Both the position numbers and the translations under genes were made by a program. A stretch of 64,000 bases of DNA from Candidatus Bathyarchaeia archaeon (GTDB lineage Archaea > Thermoproteota > Bathyarchaeia > 40CM-2-53-6), in NCBI GenBank assembly GCA_035935655.1, contig DASYWW010000011.1, forward strand, positions 62,001-126,000. Reading direction: 5' to 3'. Position 1 is the first letter of the stretch, and each line of letters begins with the position of its first letter. The notes beneath the pieces were generated by a model. The model worked only from the letters and a program-made list of their open reading frames with translations. It had not been told where the DNA came from and did not search any database. This document shows, one piece after another, positions 44,160-52,507 of this stretch.

Positions 44160-45050
44160 GTGAATGGTATCCGGAGACAGAGAAATATGCTCTTTTCCTG
44201 CTCCATCTTATTAACTGACACACCGACCAACACACGAACAATATTGCACACTATCAGACTTCTTCCTGCCATCAGCATACTAGCAACTCTTCTGTTCGCC
44301 AACCCTGTCAACGCTGCCTCTTCTCAGGCAAGCATTAGCATTGTCGACGTCGCCCACTTCAACCCCGTCACCTTCAACTTTCCAGGAGCCCACGCCTACG
44401 ATTTCCGCCCTGGAACGGCGACAGTTAGTCAGGGTGGCACTGTAACATGGACCGATAATGGATATGACCAACACACAGTAACGTCATACACGAACAAGGT
44501 GACGGTCAGCTTCGAAGGCGTCAACGTCCTGATCCCTGTCCCCGACGGCCAGTTTGACAGTGGTTTCCCGCCTATCTTTTCAGGCCAGTCATGGACTCTG
44601 GACACGGCAAACGCCAAACTAGCACCAGGAGACTATCACTACTTCTGCCAGATCCATCCTTGGATGCAAGCTCTACTCCACGTTGCCAGCGGCACAAGCC
44701 ATCCAACCGCTAGCGTAAACATCGACCATCACCAGGCCAGCACCGCCCAGTTCTTCTCCGGAAGCGCCAGCTGGGGCTTCCTACCGCGCGACCTCCAGGT
44801 CAAGAAGGGAGCGCAAGTCACAGTAACAAACAACGGCATACTACCGCACACGTTCAGCAGCTACACTATCGCCATACCCGTTACCGAGGGCTTCAAGACG
44901 CTCATCATTCCGATCAGTGACGGCGTCTTCAACCAAACACTGATCCCGAGTCAATCCTGGACACTTGACACTAGTACGCTCAACACTGGAACGTACACGT
45001 ACGCTTGTCTCTTTCATCCATGGATGAAAGGGTCCCTCACAGTGAGCTAA
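44160..45050 (+). CDS. secreted two-domain cupredoxin
   Basis: 296 residues. A signal peptide ends near NAA (about residue 53). Two plastocyanin/amicyanin-like copper domains follow. Domain 1 has His in YDQHTVTSY and CQIHPWM (Cys-x2-His-x2-Met). Domain 2 has His in LPHTFSSY and CLFHPWM. Each has all four usual type-1 copper ligands, so both may bind copper and move electrons outside the cell. Start could be GTG 44160 or ATG 44187. Confidence 0.88.
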   Translation: MNGIRRQRNMLFSCSILLTDTPTNTRTILHTIRLLPAISILATLLFANPVNAASSQASISIVDVAHFNPVTFNFPGAHAYDFRPGTATVSQGGTVTWTDNGYDQHTVTSYTNKVTVSFEGVNVLIPVPDGQFDSGFPPIFSGQSWTLDTANAKLAPGDYHYFCQIHPWMQALLHVASGTSHPTASVNIDHHQASTAQFFSGSASWGFLPRDLQVKKGAQVTVTNNGILPHTFSSYTIAIPVTEGFKTLIIPISDGVFNQTLIPSQSWTLDTSTLNTGTYTYACLFHPWMKGSLTVS

Positions 45051-45224
45051 CCTACAAGATCAAACTCAAACTCTCCTCTACGCTTTTTCTTCTGTTCCAC
45101 AAATCATTGATCGCCGACTTTAGCTCGAGATTAGAGCCGCGATGCCTCTTGGATACAGCCAGCTTCTGTTGGGTCTGGACGCCTATTCTTATAGTAGCCT
45201 CAGAGGCTCTAAGGGAGATTAAAC

Positions 45225-45641
45225 ATGCAATCTCAACAGACTAAAGGCGAGTTGATCGAGGAGCTGAAGGGTAAGACCAACAGCTTCAGCATCAGAGACA
45301 TCACCAGCAACGGCATCAAGATGGAGAACAACGACACCGGCCAGATATCGGGCAAGCTACAAGGCAATTTCATGGAGACCGTCTACATTCACATGAAAAC
45401 TGACGGTACCAGCGATTGGGAAGGCAAAGGCATCCAGATGATAGGCAAGGACATGGTCGCAGTCACGGGACATGGCAAAGGCAAGCAGAACGCTGACGGA
45501 ACAGTCTCATTCGAGGGAGAGCAGAAGTTCATGACACAATCCCCGAATCTCTCTTGGCTTAACAGCGTCAAAGGCTGGATCGAAGGATCTGCCATACAGC
45601 AAGACCAGTCGTTCACCGCCAAGATCTACAACAAGAAATAA
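45225..45641 (+). CDS. uncharacterised beta-barrel-like protein
   Basis: 138 residues from ATG 45225 with GGGAG upstream and a CTTATAG TATA-like box at about 45188. It is rich in Gly, Lys and Thr with short strands (GQISGKLQGNFMETVYIHM, GKDMVAVTGHGKGKQ, TVSFEGEQKFMT), suggestive of a small beta-barrel. No signal peptide. Not recognised. Confidence 0.6.
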   Translation: MQSQQTKGELIEELKGKTNSFSIRDITSNGIKMENNDTGQISGKLQGNFMETVYIHMKTDGTSDWEGKGIQMIGKDMVAVTGHGKGKQNADGTVSFEGEQKFMTQSPNLSWLNSVKGWIEGSAIQQDQSFTAKIYNKK

Positions 45642-45814
45642 CAGTACAGCCCAGTTAACTTCCAATCTTCTCTTTTTTCGCCCAACCAAAAGGCCTGACT
45701 CCACACCCAGCAGCGACAAGACTACAGGATTGTTCTCGACCAATAGGATTCGAGGATCTTGTTCTGCATGGTATATACAGGACCGACGAGTAGACCCTAG
45801 CTGATAGTTGAGGG

Positions 45815-46357
45815 TTGAACAGGTCTAATCCGAGTCCCCGTATCCTCGTCCTCATCCTCGTCGTCCTCCCTGTACTATCAGTAGTGCCTGTTAGGGCGGC
45901 CGGTGATTTCTTGTTGACAGCTGACATTCCTCCGGTCGCGGACACCGCCCACCAGTCTGTCTCCACGATAACAGTCACGTCAGTCTATGGTTTCTCTGGA
46001 ACAGTAGCTCTCTCGGACACGCACTCCTCCGGACTGTCGTGCAGCCCGATCAACCCGAGCAGTGTCAGCCTGGACACGTACACTCCATCGGTAGGAGCAA
46101 CCCTCTCCTGCAGCGCATCCACGCCCGGCCTCTACAATGTAACAGTAACAGGCACTAGCCCCTCTCTCAGTCATACTGCAAGGTATACTGCGAACATAAC
46201 TGCAGCGCCCCCAACGACAAATACCCCCCAGCCCGCCACAATCCTTGGTCTGTCTCCCGCGATAATCTGTGCCCTAGTGGGAGTGATCGTTGTCGGAGTT
46301 GCTGCCGGCTATTTTGGACTGAGAAGACGAAGACTTCCAGGAAAGAAATCTGCCTAA
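45815..46357 (+). CDS. secreted Ig-like protein with C-terminal membrane anchor
   Basis: 180 residues. A signal peptide (ILVLILVVLPVLSVVPVRA), then an Ig/Big-like domain (VSTITVTSVYGFSGTVALSD, NVTVTGTSPSLSHTARYTANIT) with two Cys, a Thr/Pro linker, and a C-terminal helix (IICALVGVIVVGVAAGYFGL) with a basic stop RRRRLPGKK. It is a typical archaeal cell-surface protein. The start may be further in than 45815. Confidence 0.65.
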   Translation: MNRSNPSPRILVLILVVLPVLSVVPVRAAGDFLLTADIPPVADTAHQSVSTITVTSVYGFSGTVALSDTHSSGLSCSPINPSSVSLDTYTPSVGATLSCSASTPGLYNVTVTGTSPSLSHTARYTANITAAPPTTNTPQPATILGLSPAIICALVGVIVVGVAAGYFGLRRRRLPGKKSA

Positions 46358-46628
46358 CCAATCTACCTTTTACCGGAAAAAAGCCCAAAAAGATGATTCC
46401 TAATACCATCCCCTTCTCATCCTCGACAAAACCTCCAATCCAAAGCCCCAAGACTCGCGAGATCAGAACTGTCCAGTCGAAAACCGTACCGCAGATCAAA
46501 TCACCGACCCAATCCTCCTAGAACCAGACATGAAACCGGCTGTGACACCAGTTCTTGAAGCGCCTCCGAAGCAGGACGCAGCAATCCTGAAAACGCGCAC
46601 TGAAATTACTATTGAAACACGCTTTAAA

Positions 46629-46684
46629 CCAGTCTGACGACTGGGTACCGCAAATTCTCGGGCCCCCCCCGGGGCCTACCCGAG
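46629..46684. terminator. GC-rich hairpins between convergent genes
   Basis: CCAGTC/GACTGG (46629-46644, 4-nt loop) is perfect. CTCGGG (46657-46662) pairs with CCCGAG (46679-46684) around GGCCCC/GGGGCC. They lie between the surface protein (plus) and a small membrane protein (minus), fitting a two-way transcription end. Confidence 0.45.
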
Positions 46685-46707
46685 ACGCGCGCCGCGCCCA
46701 GTTCCAG

Positions 46708-47037
46708 CTACTGTGCTTCCGGGCTGACCATGACCGCTTCCTCTCTCCGTTTCGCCCTAACCGGCCTCTGCCTTCTTCCACGCCCCCGCTCCCCAATCAT
46801 CCTCGGCAGAGTCCTGAAGACAAAGATAGCCACCAACAAGCCCGCATAGAACGCCGCCAGGCTTCCGTTCAGCAAGAACCCCAATCCTCCAAGGTTCTGC
46901 GCGGCCCAACCCTGAAAATACTGGTTGTTATTGTAATCCTCGGATATCCAGACCAGCAAGGCAAGAATAACCAGCGATTGAAACCATACTAGAATCCCGG
47001 AACGGCGAGCATACTGCTCCTCCCGAAGGCTCGCCAT
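46708..47037 (-). CDS. small two-helix membrane protein (local family member)
   Basis: 109 residues from ATG 47037, chosen because GAGGT lies 5 nt upstream; ATG 47055 and 47067 are alternatives. SLREEQYARRSGILVWFQSLVILALLVWISEDYNNNQYFQGWAAQN, GGLGFLLNG and SLAAFYAGLLVAIFVF match the 42400-42708 protein. The basic tail is Arg-rich (RGRGRRQRPVRAKRREE). Confidence 0.7.
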   Translation of the reverse strand: MASLREEQYARRSGILVWFQSLVILALLVWISEDYNNNQYFQGWAAQNLGGLGFLLNGSLAAFYAGLLVAIFVFRTLPRMIGERGRGRRQRPVRAKRREEAVMVSPEAQ

Positions 47038-47099
47038 ACTGACCTCGCCAGCCATGGCCACTAACAATGCGGAAACCAGCCTATATTCTTAGATGACTA

Positions 47100-47320
47100 G
47101 AAAGATCGCTTATTATCAGCCCTGATCCCGATTCTGGCAAGCCTCGCTCGGCTGTCGGCAAATTCGTTCGGGTTTGTCGCGATCTTTCCAACGCCATCCT
47201 AGCCTGGATTGTGCCCTGAATCGCTAGTCTCGCCCATTATCACTGCCGACAGGAAATCGTTTCCAGGAAATAGGGGGTCTTAGCGATCGAGCCTCGCGCC
47301 GCAAGAGCGGTCCTTCGCCA
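47100..47320 (+). repeat. dispersed intergenic element, copy A
   Basis: Plus-oriented copy. It shares GAAA..TCGC, GCCCTGATC (47119), CTCGCCCATT, ACAGGAAATC, AGGGGGT (47272) and TAGCGA with copy B at 51610-51842; the spacing between GCCCTGATC and AGGGGGT is 153 nt here and 163 nt in B. It has no coding frame. The flanks are a small membrane gene (minus) and a short RHH-like gene (minus). Confidence 0.75.
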
Positions 47321-47623
47321 CGGGACCACAATCGAAGTGTGTATTCGGATTGAACACATTGTAGACGTCCCGCCCATATACTTCCGGTCCGATCATCCGT
47401 GTTCGGCGCAACACGGCGTTGAAAGGGAAAATATTGTGCTCGCCTGGAAACATCGCTCCAATTTCTTCGGGCTCGTGCAAAACCTGTTGACCCCCCTTTC
47501 AACAGCCGTGTCCCAATATCCCAAAAGAGAACAATTTCTAGGAGGGAAAAAGGACCAGGAGACTATTTCAGAGATGCCGTTCCGAGAATCTCTGTCTGAG
47601 CCTGATCAGGCTCCAGTAAACGC

Positions 47624-47785
47624 CTACCTATTCCATTTCTTCCGATTCTCACTAAGCCACTCTGGAATGATAACAGCCCGTAATAGTTCTTGAACAGTCG
47701 CACCCCGTTGCGAGGCCTCTTTCATAATGGCATGATACGTTTCAGTCTCTAGTGTCTGCATGAACTTTTTGTTATTCCGCGGCAA
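47624..47785 (-). CDS. 53-residue ribbon-helix-helix-like protein
   Basis: A small gene from TTG 47785 with GAGGGTAG upstream. The product, PRNNKKFMQTLETETYHA then IMKEASQRGATVQELLRAVIIPEWL, has the strand-helix-helix pattern of CopG/RHH DNA-binding proteins with the (Ala/Val)-Thr-Val-x-Glu-Leu-(Leu/Ile)-Arg second helix. Such proteins are small regulators or antitoxins. No toxin partner is beside it. Confidence 0.65.
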   Translation of the reverse strand: MPRNNKKFMQTLETETYHAIMKEASQRGATVQELLRAVIIPEWLSENRKKWNR

Positions 47786-48132
47786 AACCCACTACCCTCG
47801 GCTACACAACACTCAACCGTTCTTGTAAGAGTTTGTGCACACCGGAGAGACAGCACCGGGAACAGCCACGTTGCTCTAGAAAGAAATCTCAGACGAGAGA
47901 GAAAGAGACTGAGATAATGAAACAGGCCAGATCCTTCCAGGCAGCTCGAGGAGAGATGACCATGCCGTCTGGATAACTACGAACTAGGAAGTCTCCAATT
48001 GACACAATCCTTACAACTATATCGCTTACCGACATATTCTGATCGATCGGAACTTGACGCGGCCCTGTAACCTGCCCGTAATATTCTAGGTTTCAGCGTA
48101 TTCTTTATCAGCGCTATCCGAAAGCGCGCTCT
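47786..48132. other. intergenic region with no gene seen
   Basis: No ORF, tRNA or clear repeat. Purine-rich GAGAGAGAAAGAGACTGAGA occurs near 47900. A TATA-like TTCTTTATC lies near 48100, before the next gene's start at 48133. Confidence 0.35.
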
Positions 48133-49077
48133 ATGCAACGAAGAAAAATCGTAATCGCAACCCTATCAGTACTACTTATTGGACTAACCCTAACGTCCAG
48201 CAGTGTCCCCAGAGCACACGCATTCCTCGCCTCAACACCCACCGTGACACTTTCAGGATTGACAGTCAGCGGCTTCACAGATCCCCTCACCGGCACAACT
48301 GTTGACGCGTTAGCACAAGGCGGATCGCTCACGGTAAACGTCTACCTTGTCGCTAGCAGCGGATCAGGCGCAGTCTACCAACGAAACGTCACAATCGGGT
48401 TCAAAGGCGACTGGATGGCATCGTACACCAACGCAAGTAACGCCAGCCCAACCAATACTCTCGCAATGAACGCGGGACAGACTGCAACTGTAACAATCTC
48501 CATTCCGATGCCCACCAGCGGAGGAGTAGCAGCCCACACGTGGAACGTAGCGATCTGGGATGGAGCCTCCAACAGCCTCAACGCAGCATCATGCTTCTCG
48601 TTCAACAATCCAGAGAAGAGCCCTGCCTGCTGGACGATCTCCAACGGCAGCGCCGGTTACGCCGCTCTCGCAGTATACACAGCCGACCAGTTGAACGCGG
48701 CGCAGTCCAACCTACAGGAAGAGAGCATCACCGCGAACGTGCAGACTGAGCTCGCAGCAATATCCGGACCACTACATACTAACCCGCCCGGCTCGACAGC
48801 AGCCGCCGGCCAACTCGCCCAAGCAATGACCGAAGACTCCCTAGGAGACCAAGCATGGACCAACGGTGACTACAGCGGTGCAAAGAACCACTACAACAAC
48901 GCACTGAACGATGCAAACGCAGCAGCAGCCGCCCTGACAGGTTCAGGCGGTGGAACTGACAGCGCAAACCTGGTCAACCTCATACTCGGAGGAACAGGTA
49001 TCGCACTGGTAGGCATAGGCGCGCTCTTCGCAGGACTAGGAGCATTCTTCTACCTGCGAAAGAAACCGAAAGCCTAA
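48133..49077 (+). CDS. secreted, membrane-anchored surface protein
   Basis: 314 residues. A signal peptide (KIVIATLSVLLIGLTLT...RAHA), a CARDB/Ig-like beta domain (about 45-165; SLTVNVYLVASSGSGAVYQRNVTIGF) with a Cys pair (ASCFSFNNPEKSPACW), an Ala/Asn/Gln-rich helical region (TADQLNAAQSNLQEESI, HYNNALNDANAAAAAL) and a C-terminal helix (GIALVGIGALFAGLGAFFYL) ending RKKPKA. Probably a cell-surface protein with an extended stalk. Confidence 0.7.
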   Translation: MQRRKIVIATLSVLLIGLTLTSSSVPRAHAFLASTPTVTLSGLTVSGFTDPLTGTTVDALAQGGSLTVNVYLVASSGSGAVYQRNVTIGFKGDWMASYTNASNASPTNTLAMNAGQTATVTISIPMPTSGGVAAHTWNVAIWDGASNSLNAASCFSFNNPEKSPACWTISNGSAGYAALAVYTADQLNAAQSNLQEESITANVQTELAAISGPLHTNPPGSTAAAGQLAQAMTEDSLGDQAWTNGDYSGAKNHYNNALNDANAAAAALTGSGGGTDSANLVNLILGGTGIALVGIGALFAGLGAFFYLRKKPKA

Positions 49078-49089
49078 ACCCCCAATAAA

Positions 49090-49109
49090 CCCCCGTTTTT
49101 TTCAGGGGG
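49090..49109 (+). terminator. C5/G5 hairpin with T-run
   Basis: CCCCC (49090-49094) pairs with GGGGG (49105-49109) around a loop that holds seven T residues, 13 nt after the stop at 49077. It is a plausible transcription end for the surface-protein gene. Confidence 0.5.
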
Positions 49110-49230
49110 AACCATTTTCTCTCTCCCGCAAAACATCTCCAAACCTGCAGTATCACCATAGACAAATTATCCAGCAGTCCCTCTGAGCAACAAGCGATAG
49201 TCCTCCGGACTGAATTCTGCCGTGCATCCT

Positions 49231-49260
49231 CCACGCTAGATAATGCCAAGACTAGCGTGG
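49231..49260. repeat. perfect 9-bp inverted repeat
   Basis: CCACGCTAG (49231-49239) and CTAGCGTGG (49252-49260) are perfect inverted copies with a 12-nt gap in a non-coding stretch. CCACGCTAG recurs at about 50888. It may be an operator or hairpin. Confidence 0.5.
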
Positions 49261-49573
49261 AACGTCTACACTTCAAAGGACTTTGTCGAATCCAAAACAG
49301 TTACGGGAAACCTATGCCCGCCTGAACCGGATTACAGCCAACAGGACCTCGAGCCGCTCACGGGTCCTGGCCTCTGAAGAATAGTGAACGAAAACGGAGA
49401 CCAGTGCTCAGAACCCAAACCACAAGCTCCTCCAGAGAATCGATCTGCCGACTTTCATCGCTGGCCTTATCGCCGGATTCATAGGTCTCAGCAACGCGCC
49501 CTGGTGGACCCTCAACAGCCCGACAAACAGCCACGTACTTTCCATCCAAGCCTCCCCATTCTATCTACAGATC

Positions 49574-50842
49574 GTGGCAACGGGCATCCCCGCAACAGCC
49601 CCGATCGCATCGATCCTAGGCGCGATCACCCGAATCCTCCTAATCCTATCCTCCCTAACCCTGCTCGTATCGTCCCTCCGCCCAACAGTCTGGTGGCGTC
49701 CCCTCGCCACATGGCTCAGCCTCGCCAGCCTCACTGAACTCTTCTTTAGTCTCTTTCTCCTCGTTCACGCCGGTCAGTCAGCCCTCCTCACAGCATACGG
49801 CGTCAACCCACCAACAAGCGGAACAATGTCCTATCCGGCAAAGGTCATTGGAACAGATCTGAACACGTACATCAGCCCCTCTCTCACGGCAGCGTTCAAC
49901 CTCGACTTCTACCTCGGACTCCTAAGTCTCACAATAGCCGGAACAAGCGTAATCCTGAAGATGTTTCAGGAGCGAGGATTACTAGCCGCCGCGATCCCTG
50001 GCGTCAGAGAGCTATTCCTGACACCGCCCTATCGACACGTCTGGCTCTCGACCAACGATCGAGAACTAAACCCTCTCAGCGGAGATCCTGAAAACGCAAC
50101 AGACGATCAGCTTCTCGTCTCTTTCGGAAAGATCTACAGCACCGTCCAACCTGGCGGAATAATCAGCATCATCCTTCCAACTTGGGCTTCAACCATCAGC
50201 GAGCGGTTCCAGAGGCTCCTCAAGTGGACAGGGTTTTCAATCGAAGAAGCAGCAGTAATCAATCGGGTCCCAGGCAACCCTGAAACCCAACTGCGATTCA
50301 GAAAACCAATCGTCTCAGGGGAAACTGATCAGCAAGATCCCGAACCCACGGCTGTTCTTTCGCAGGCCATTGAGACCGAGTCCTCCCTTCCAGACACTCC
50401 GCCACAGCTTACCATCACCTCGCAACCAGACTGGACCCGGATCAAAATGACCAGGCAAGAGAGAGCAATGCTGAGGTCAGCCGTCTCGATCCTTACGAAA
50501 CGGAGGGAGCCTGTGAGTTATCGCGAGCTGCTGAACCAGGTGTACATGGAGATGGTCGAGAAGAAGGTACAGTTTGACTCAGCCAAACAAATCGAATCAA
50601 CCCTTCTGCAGCACGCAGGAAGAGAACTAGTTCTGGCCGAGGAATCCGATGAAGAAGGCTCTAGAGCAGTCAAGAAGTGGAGTCTCGGCGAAGAGGACGC
50701 ATCTGAGGAGCACGTCAGGCGCTCCTCGGTTTTCGGAAGGCTCTCCGGCCATCGCCCGAGGGCTCCTCCCGTCATGCGTTTATTGAGAAAGTGGCAGAAA
50801 AAGCCGAAGTATACGCGAAGGGCTTCGAGAGAAGAGGAATAG
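49574..50842 (+). CDS. membrane protein with methyltransferase-like and winged-helix domains; 5' end unclear
   Basis: 422 residues from GTG 49574, but the same frame upstream to 49388 encodes a convincing helix (LPTFIAGLIAGFIGLSNAPWW) with no start codon. Four or more transmembrane helices are followed (about residues 135-250) by a Rossmann/methyltransferase-like part (VWLSTNDRELN, STVQPGGIISIILP) lacking motif I. Then a charged linker and a C-terminal winged-helix-like segment (RAMLRSAVSILTKRREPVSYRELLNQVYMEM) complete it. It could be a degenerate sensor/regulator. The 5' end suggests a frameshift or an unusual start. Confidence 0.6.
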   Translation: MATGIPATAPIASILGAITRILLILSSLTLLVSSLRPTVWWRPLATWLSLASLTELFFSLFLLVHAGQSALLTAYGVNPPTSGTMSYPAKVIGTDLNTYISPSLTAAFNLDFYLGLLSLTIAGTSVILKMFQERGLLAAAIPGVRELFLTPPYRHVWLSTNDRELNPLSGDPENATDDQLLVSFGKIYSTVQPGGIISIILPTWASTISERFQRLLKWTGFSIEEAAVINRVPGNPETQLRFRKPIVSGETDQQDPEPTAVLSQAIETESSLPDTPPQLTITSQPDWTRIKMTRQERAMLRSAVSILTKRREPVSYRELLNQVYMEMVEKKVQFDSAKQIESTLLQHAGRELVLAEESDEEGSRAVKKWSLGEEDASEEHVRRSSVFGRLSGHRPRAPPVMRLLRKWQKKPKYTRRASREEE

Positions 50843-50953
50843 TTTCTACTGCACACTCGCTAGCTATTGCGGATGCTACCGTGGAGCGTCCACGCTAGGA
50901 ACGCGTGGCTTATCGTTCGCCAGATTGATTACGCCGAGCTAAGGATTAGAGAA

Positions 50954-51484
50954 ATGAGCAATCTCAGAGCCAAACTAAGCAGAGCAACAAACAAGAAGGT
51001 TCCAGCCCTCGCACTCGTCGTAGTCGCGATGGTCGGAATGGTCGCAGGCGTTCTAGCCGCGAACATTGCGATCACTTCCAACGTTTACACGGGCGAAGTT
51101 GGTACCTATCACAGCAACACGGGCACGTTTGGTATCGTGGACAACGGGTTAGCCGTAGTCGCCAACACAATTGCAGACAATGCTACCACCGCGATTACTT
51201 CCACTACAACTACCCAGCAAGTCTACGGAAACACGGGAGCCACTGGAATCACAGCAGGCCACTGGATGGACTCGCTAGTCTTCACCCCTCCAAATACTGG
51301 AGGGAGCCACACCATCCACATAACTATCAGGAGCGGTGGAGGTGCCCTCGGCGCGACAACCTTGGCCAGTATCACCAGCGGCACCTGGACGACTAACGCA
51401 AACACAGGAGCAGTCACTTTCTACGTAGACCTAGGCGCGAGTCCCATTACCGCACCAGTAACAGTCTACGTCAACGTCACCTAG
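50954..51484 (+). CDS. secreted beta-rich protein (pair member 1)
   Basis: 176 residues from ATG 50954. The signal (ALALVVVAMVGMVAGVLAANI) is followed by a Ser/Thr/Asn/Gly-rich beta domain. The opening ANIAITSNVYTGEVGTYHSNTGTFGIVDNG is similar to ATIATTSTIYQAEMGSAYNITNGILVGDKG in 51963-52472. The two may be pilin-like or SipW-type surface proteins (inference). Between them lies element B. Confidence 0.6.
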   Translation: MSNLRAKLSRATNKKVPALALVVVAMVGMVAGVLAANIAITSNVYTGEVGTYHSNTGTFGIVDNGLAVVANTIADNATTAITSTTTTQQVYGNTGATGITAGHWMDSLVFTPPNTGGSHTIHITIRSGGGALGATTLASITSGTWTTNANTGAVTFYVDLGASPITAPVTVYVNVT

Positions 51485-51609
51485 ACCCCTCAACTTCCAA
51501 GAAAGGACTTCCCTGGATCCTCCAGGGAGCCCGCTCTCTTCTATTGCCCTTAACACGTTGATTCTGAGGGCTAATCCATACTCGGCCATTGTGCCATAGC
51601 TGCAATGGT

Positions 51610-51842
51610 GAAATTTCGCCCATTTTCGGCCCTGATCTGCGATGCAAGGCATCCCCCTGATCTCGGCTGGAAATCGTTCGTGAATCGCTCGATAGAGCAG
51701 GCAAACTCATTAGTCATTCAAGCCCAGACTACGCCCTGACTTGCCTAACTCGCCCATTGTCCCTGCCAGACAGGAAATCCTCTGACCAAAAAGGGGGTAC
51801 TAGCGAGTGCACCTCAAGACGCAAGACCGGGAGTCCCCCAGC
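51610..51842 (+). repeat. dispersed intergenic element, copy B
   Basis: Plus-oriented copy. Ordered blocks: GAAATTTCGCCCATTTTC, GGCCCTGATC (51628), CGGCTGGAAATCGTTCG, CAAGCCCAGACTACGCCC, CTCGCCCATTGTC (51749), GACAGGAAATC and AGGGGGTACTAGCGAG (51792-51807), then CTCAAGACGCAAGACCGG. CTCGC (51749) can pair with GCGAG; copies A and C keep a pairing at the same positions. It lies about 120 nt before the gene at 51963. Confidence 0.75.
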
Positions 51843-51962
51843 AGCTATTCCAAGCAAGCTTGTACGGGTTAATATCCGTTGATTGGAACTGTTACCCATA
51901 TGTGATAGTCAAAGGGACTGAAAACTCAAACATTCGCTAAGAAACCTTCCCGATGCTCGAAG

Positions 51963-52472
51963 ATGAAGTGTGGTTCCGCAGTGTCCAGGTGGGTTCGACG
52001 CACGTTCACTTGGTATTTCTCAGCCAAAATCTTCCTCGCGATCCTTGTGCTCGCAGTTTCAGCCGCGACCATCGCAACCACAAGCACGATCTACCAGGCT
52101 GAGATGGGTAGTGCATACAACATCACTAACGGTATTCTTGTTGGAGACAAGGGTTTCTCCAAACCATCGGTTGGCACCGCCGCGACTGGTACATGCCCAG
52201 CCGGTAACGTCACCTTTGGCACATCTCCCGGAACTGCGAACAATCTGCTTATCGCAGGAGACATCGTCTATGACATTCAGGTAAACGCGACGGCCACTAC
52301 TCCTCTAAACAAGTGTTTTACGGTGACACTTTCCATCAGTGGTTTTTCGCCCAAGACCCTCACAATCGCCTCTGGAACCTCGGTCACTGCCGGGTGGACG
52401 ATCGATTGTAAATTGGACATCGGGACGACCTCTCTTCCTGGTTCGCCTTTTTCGTTCAAGGTAACTATATAG
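51963..52472 (+). CDS. secreted beta-rich protein (pair member 2)
   Basis: 169 residues from ATG 51963. A long basic start is followed by the signal/anchor FLAILVLAVSAATIATTSTIY and a Thr/Gly/Ser-rich domain with two Cys (GTCPAG, NKCFTVTLSI) and a late Cys (DCKLDIG). It is a relative of 50954-51484 by the similar N-terminal signal and first strands. Likely extracellular. Confidence 0.6.
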   Translation: MKCGSAVSRWVRRTFTWYFSAKIFLAILVLAVSAATIATTSTIYQAEMGSAYNITNGILVGDKGFSKPSVGTAATGTCPAGNVTFGTSPGTANNLLIAGDIVYDIQVNATATTPLNKCFTVTLSISGFSPKTLTIASGTSVTAGWTIDCKLDIGTTSLPGSPFSFKVTI

Positions 52473-52507
52473 TAGCAAATCCATTCGCCACCTTGTTTCC
52501 AGTAGGC

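Noticed and set aside
46657-46684. very GC-rich hairpin as a replication origin or riboswitch
   Set aside because: Its place between two convergent genes fits a terminator; there are no origin boxes or aptamer features.
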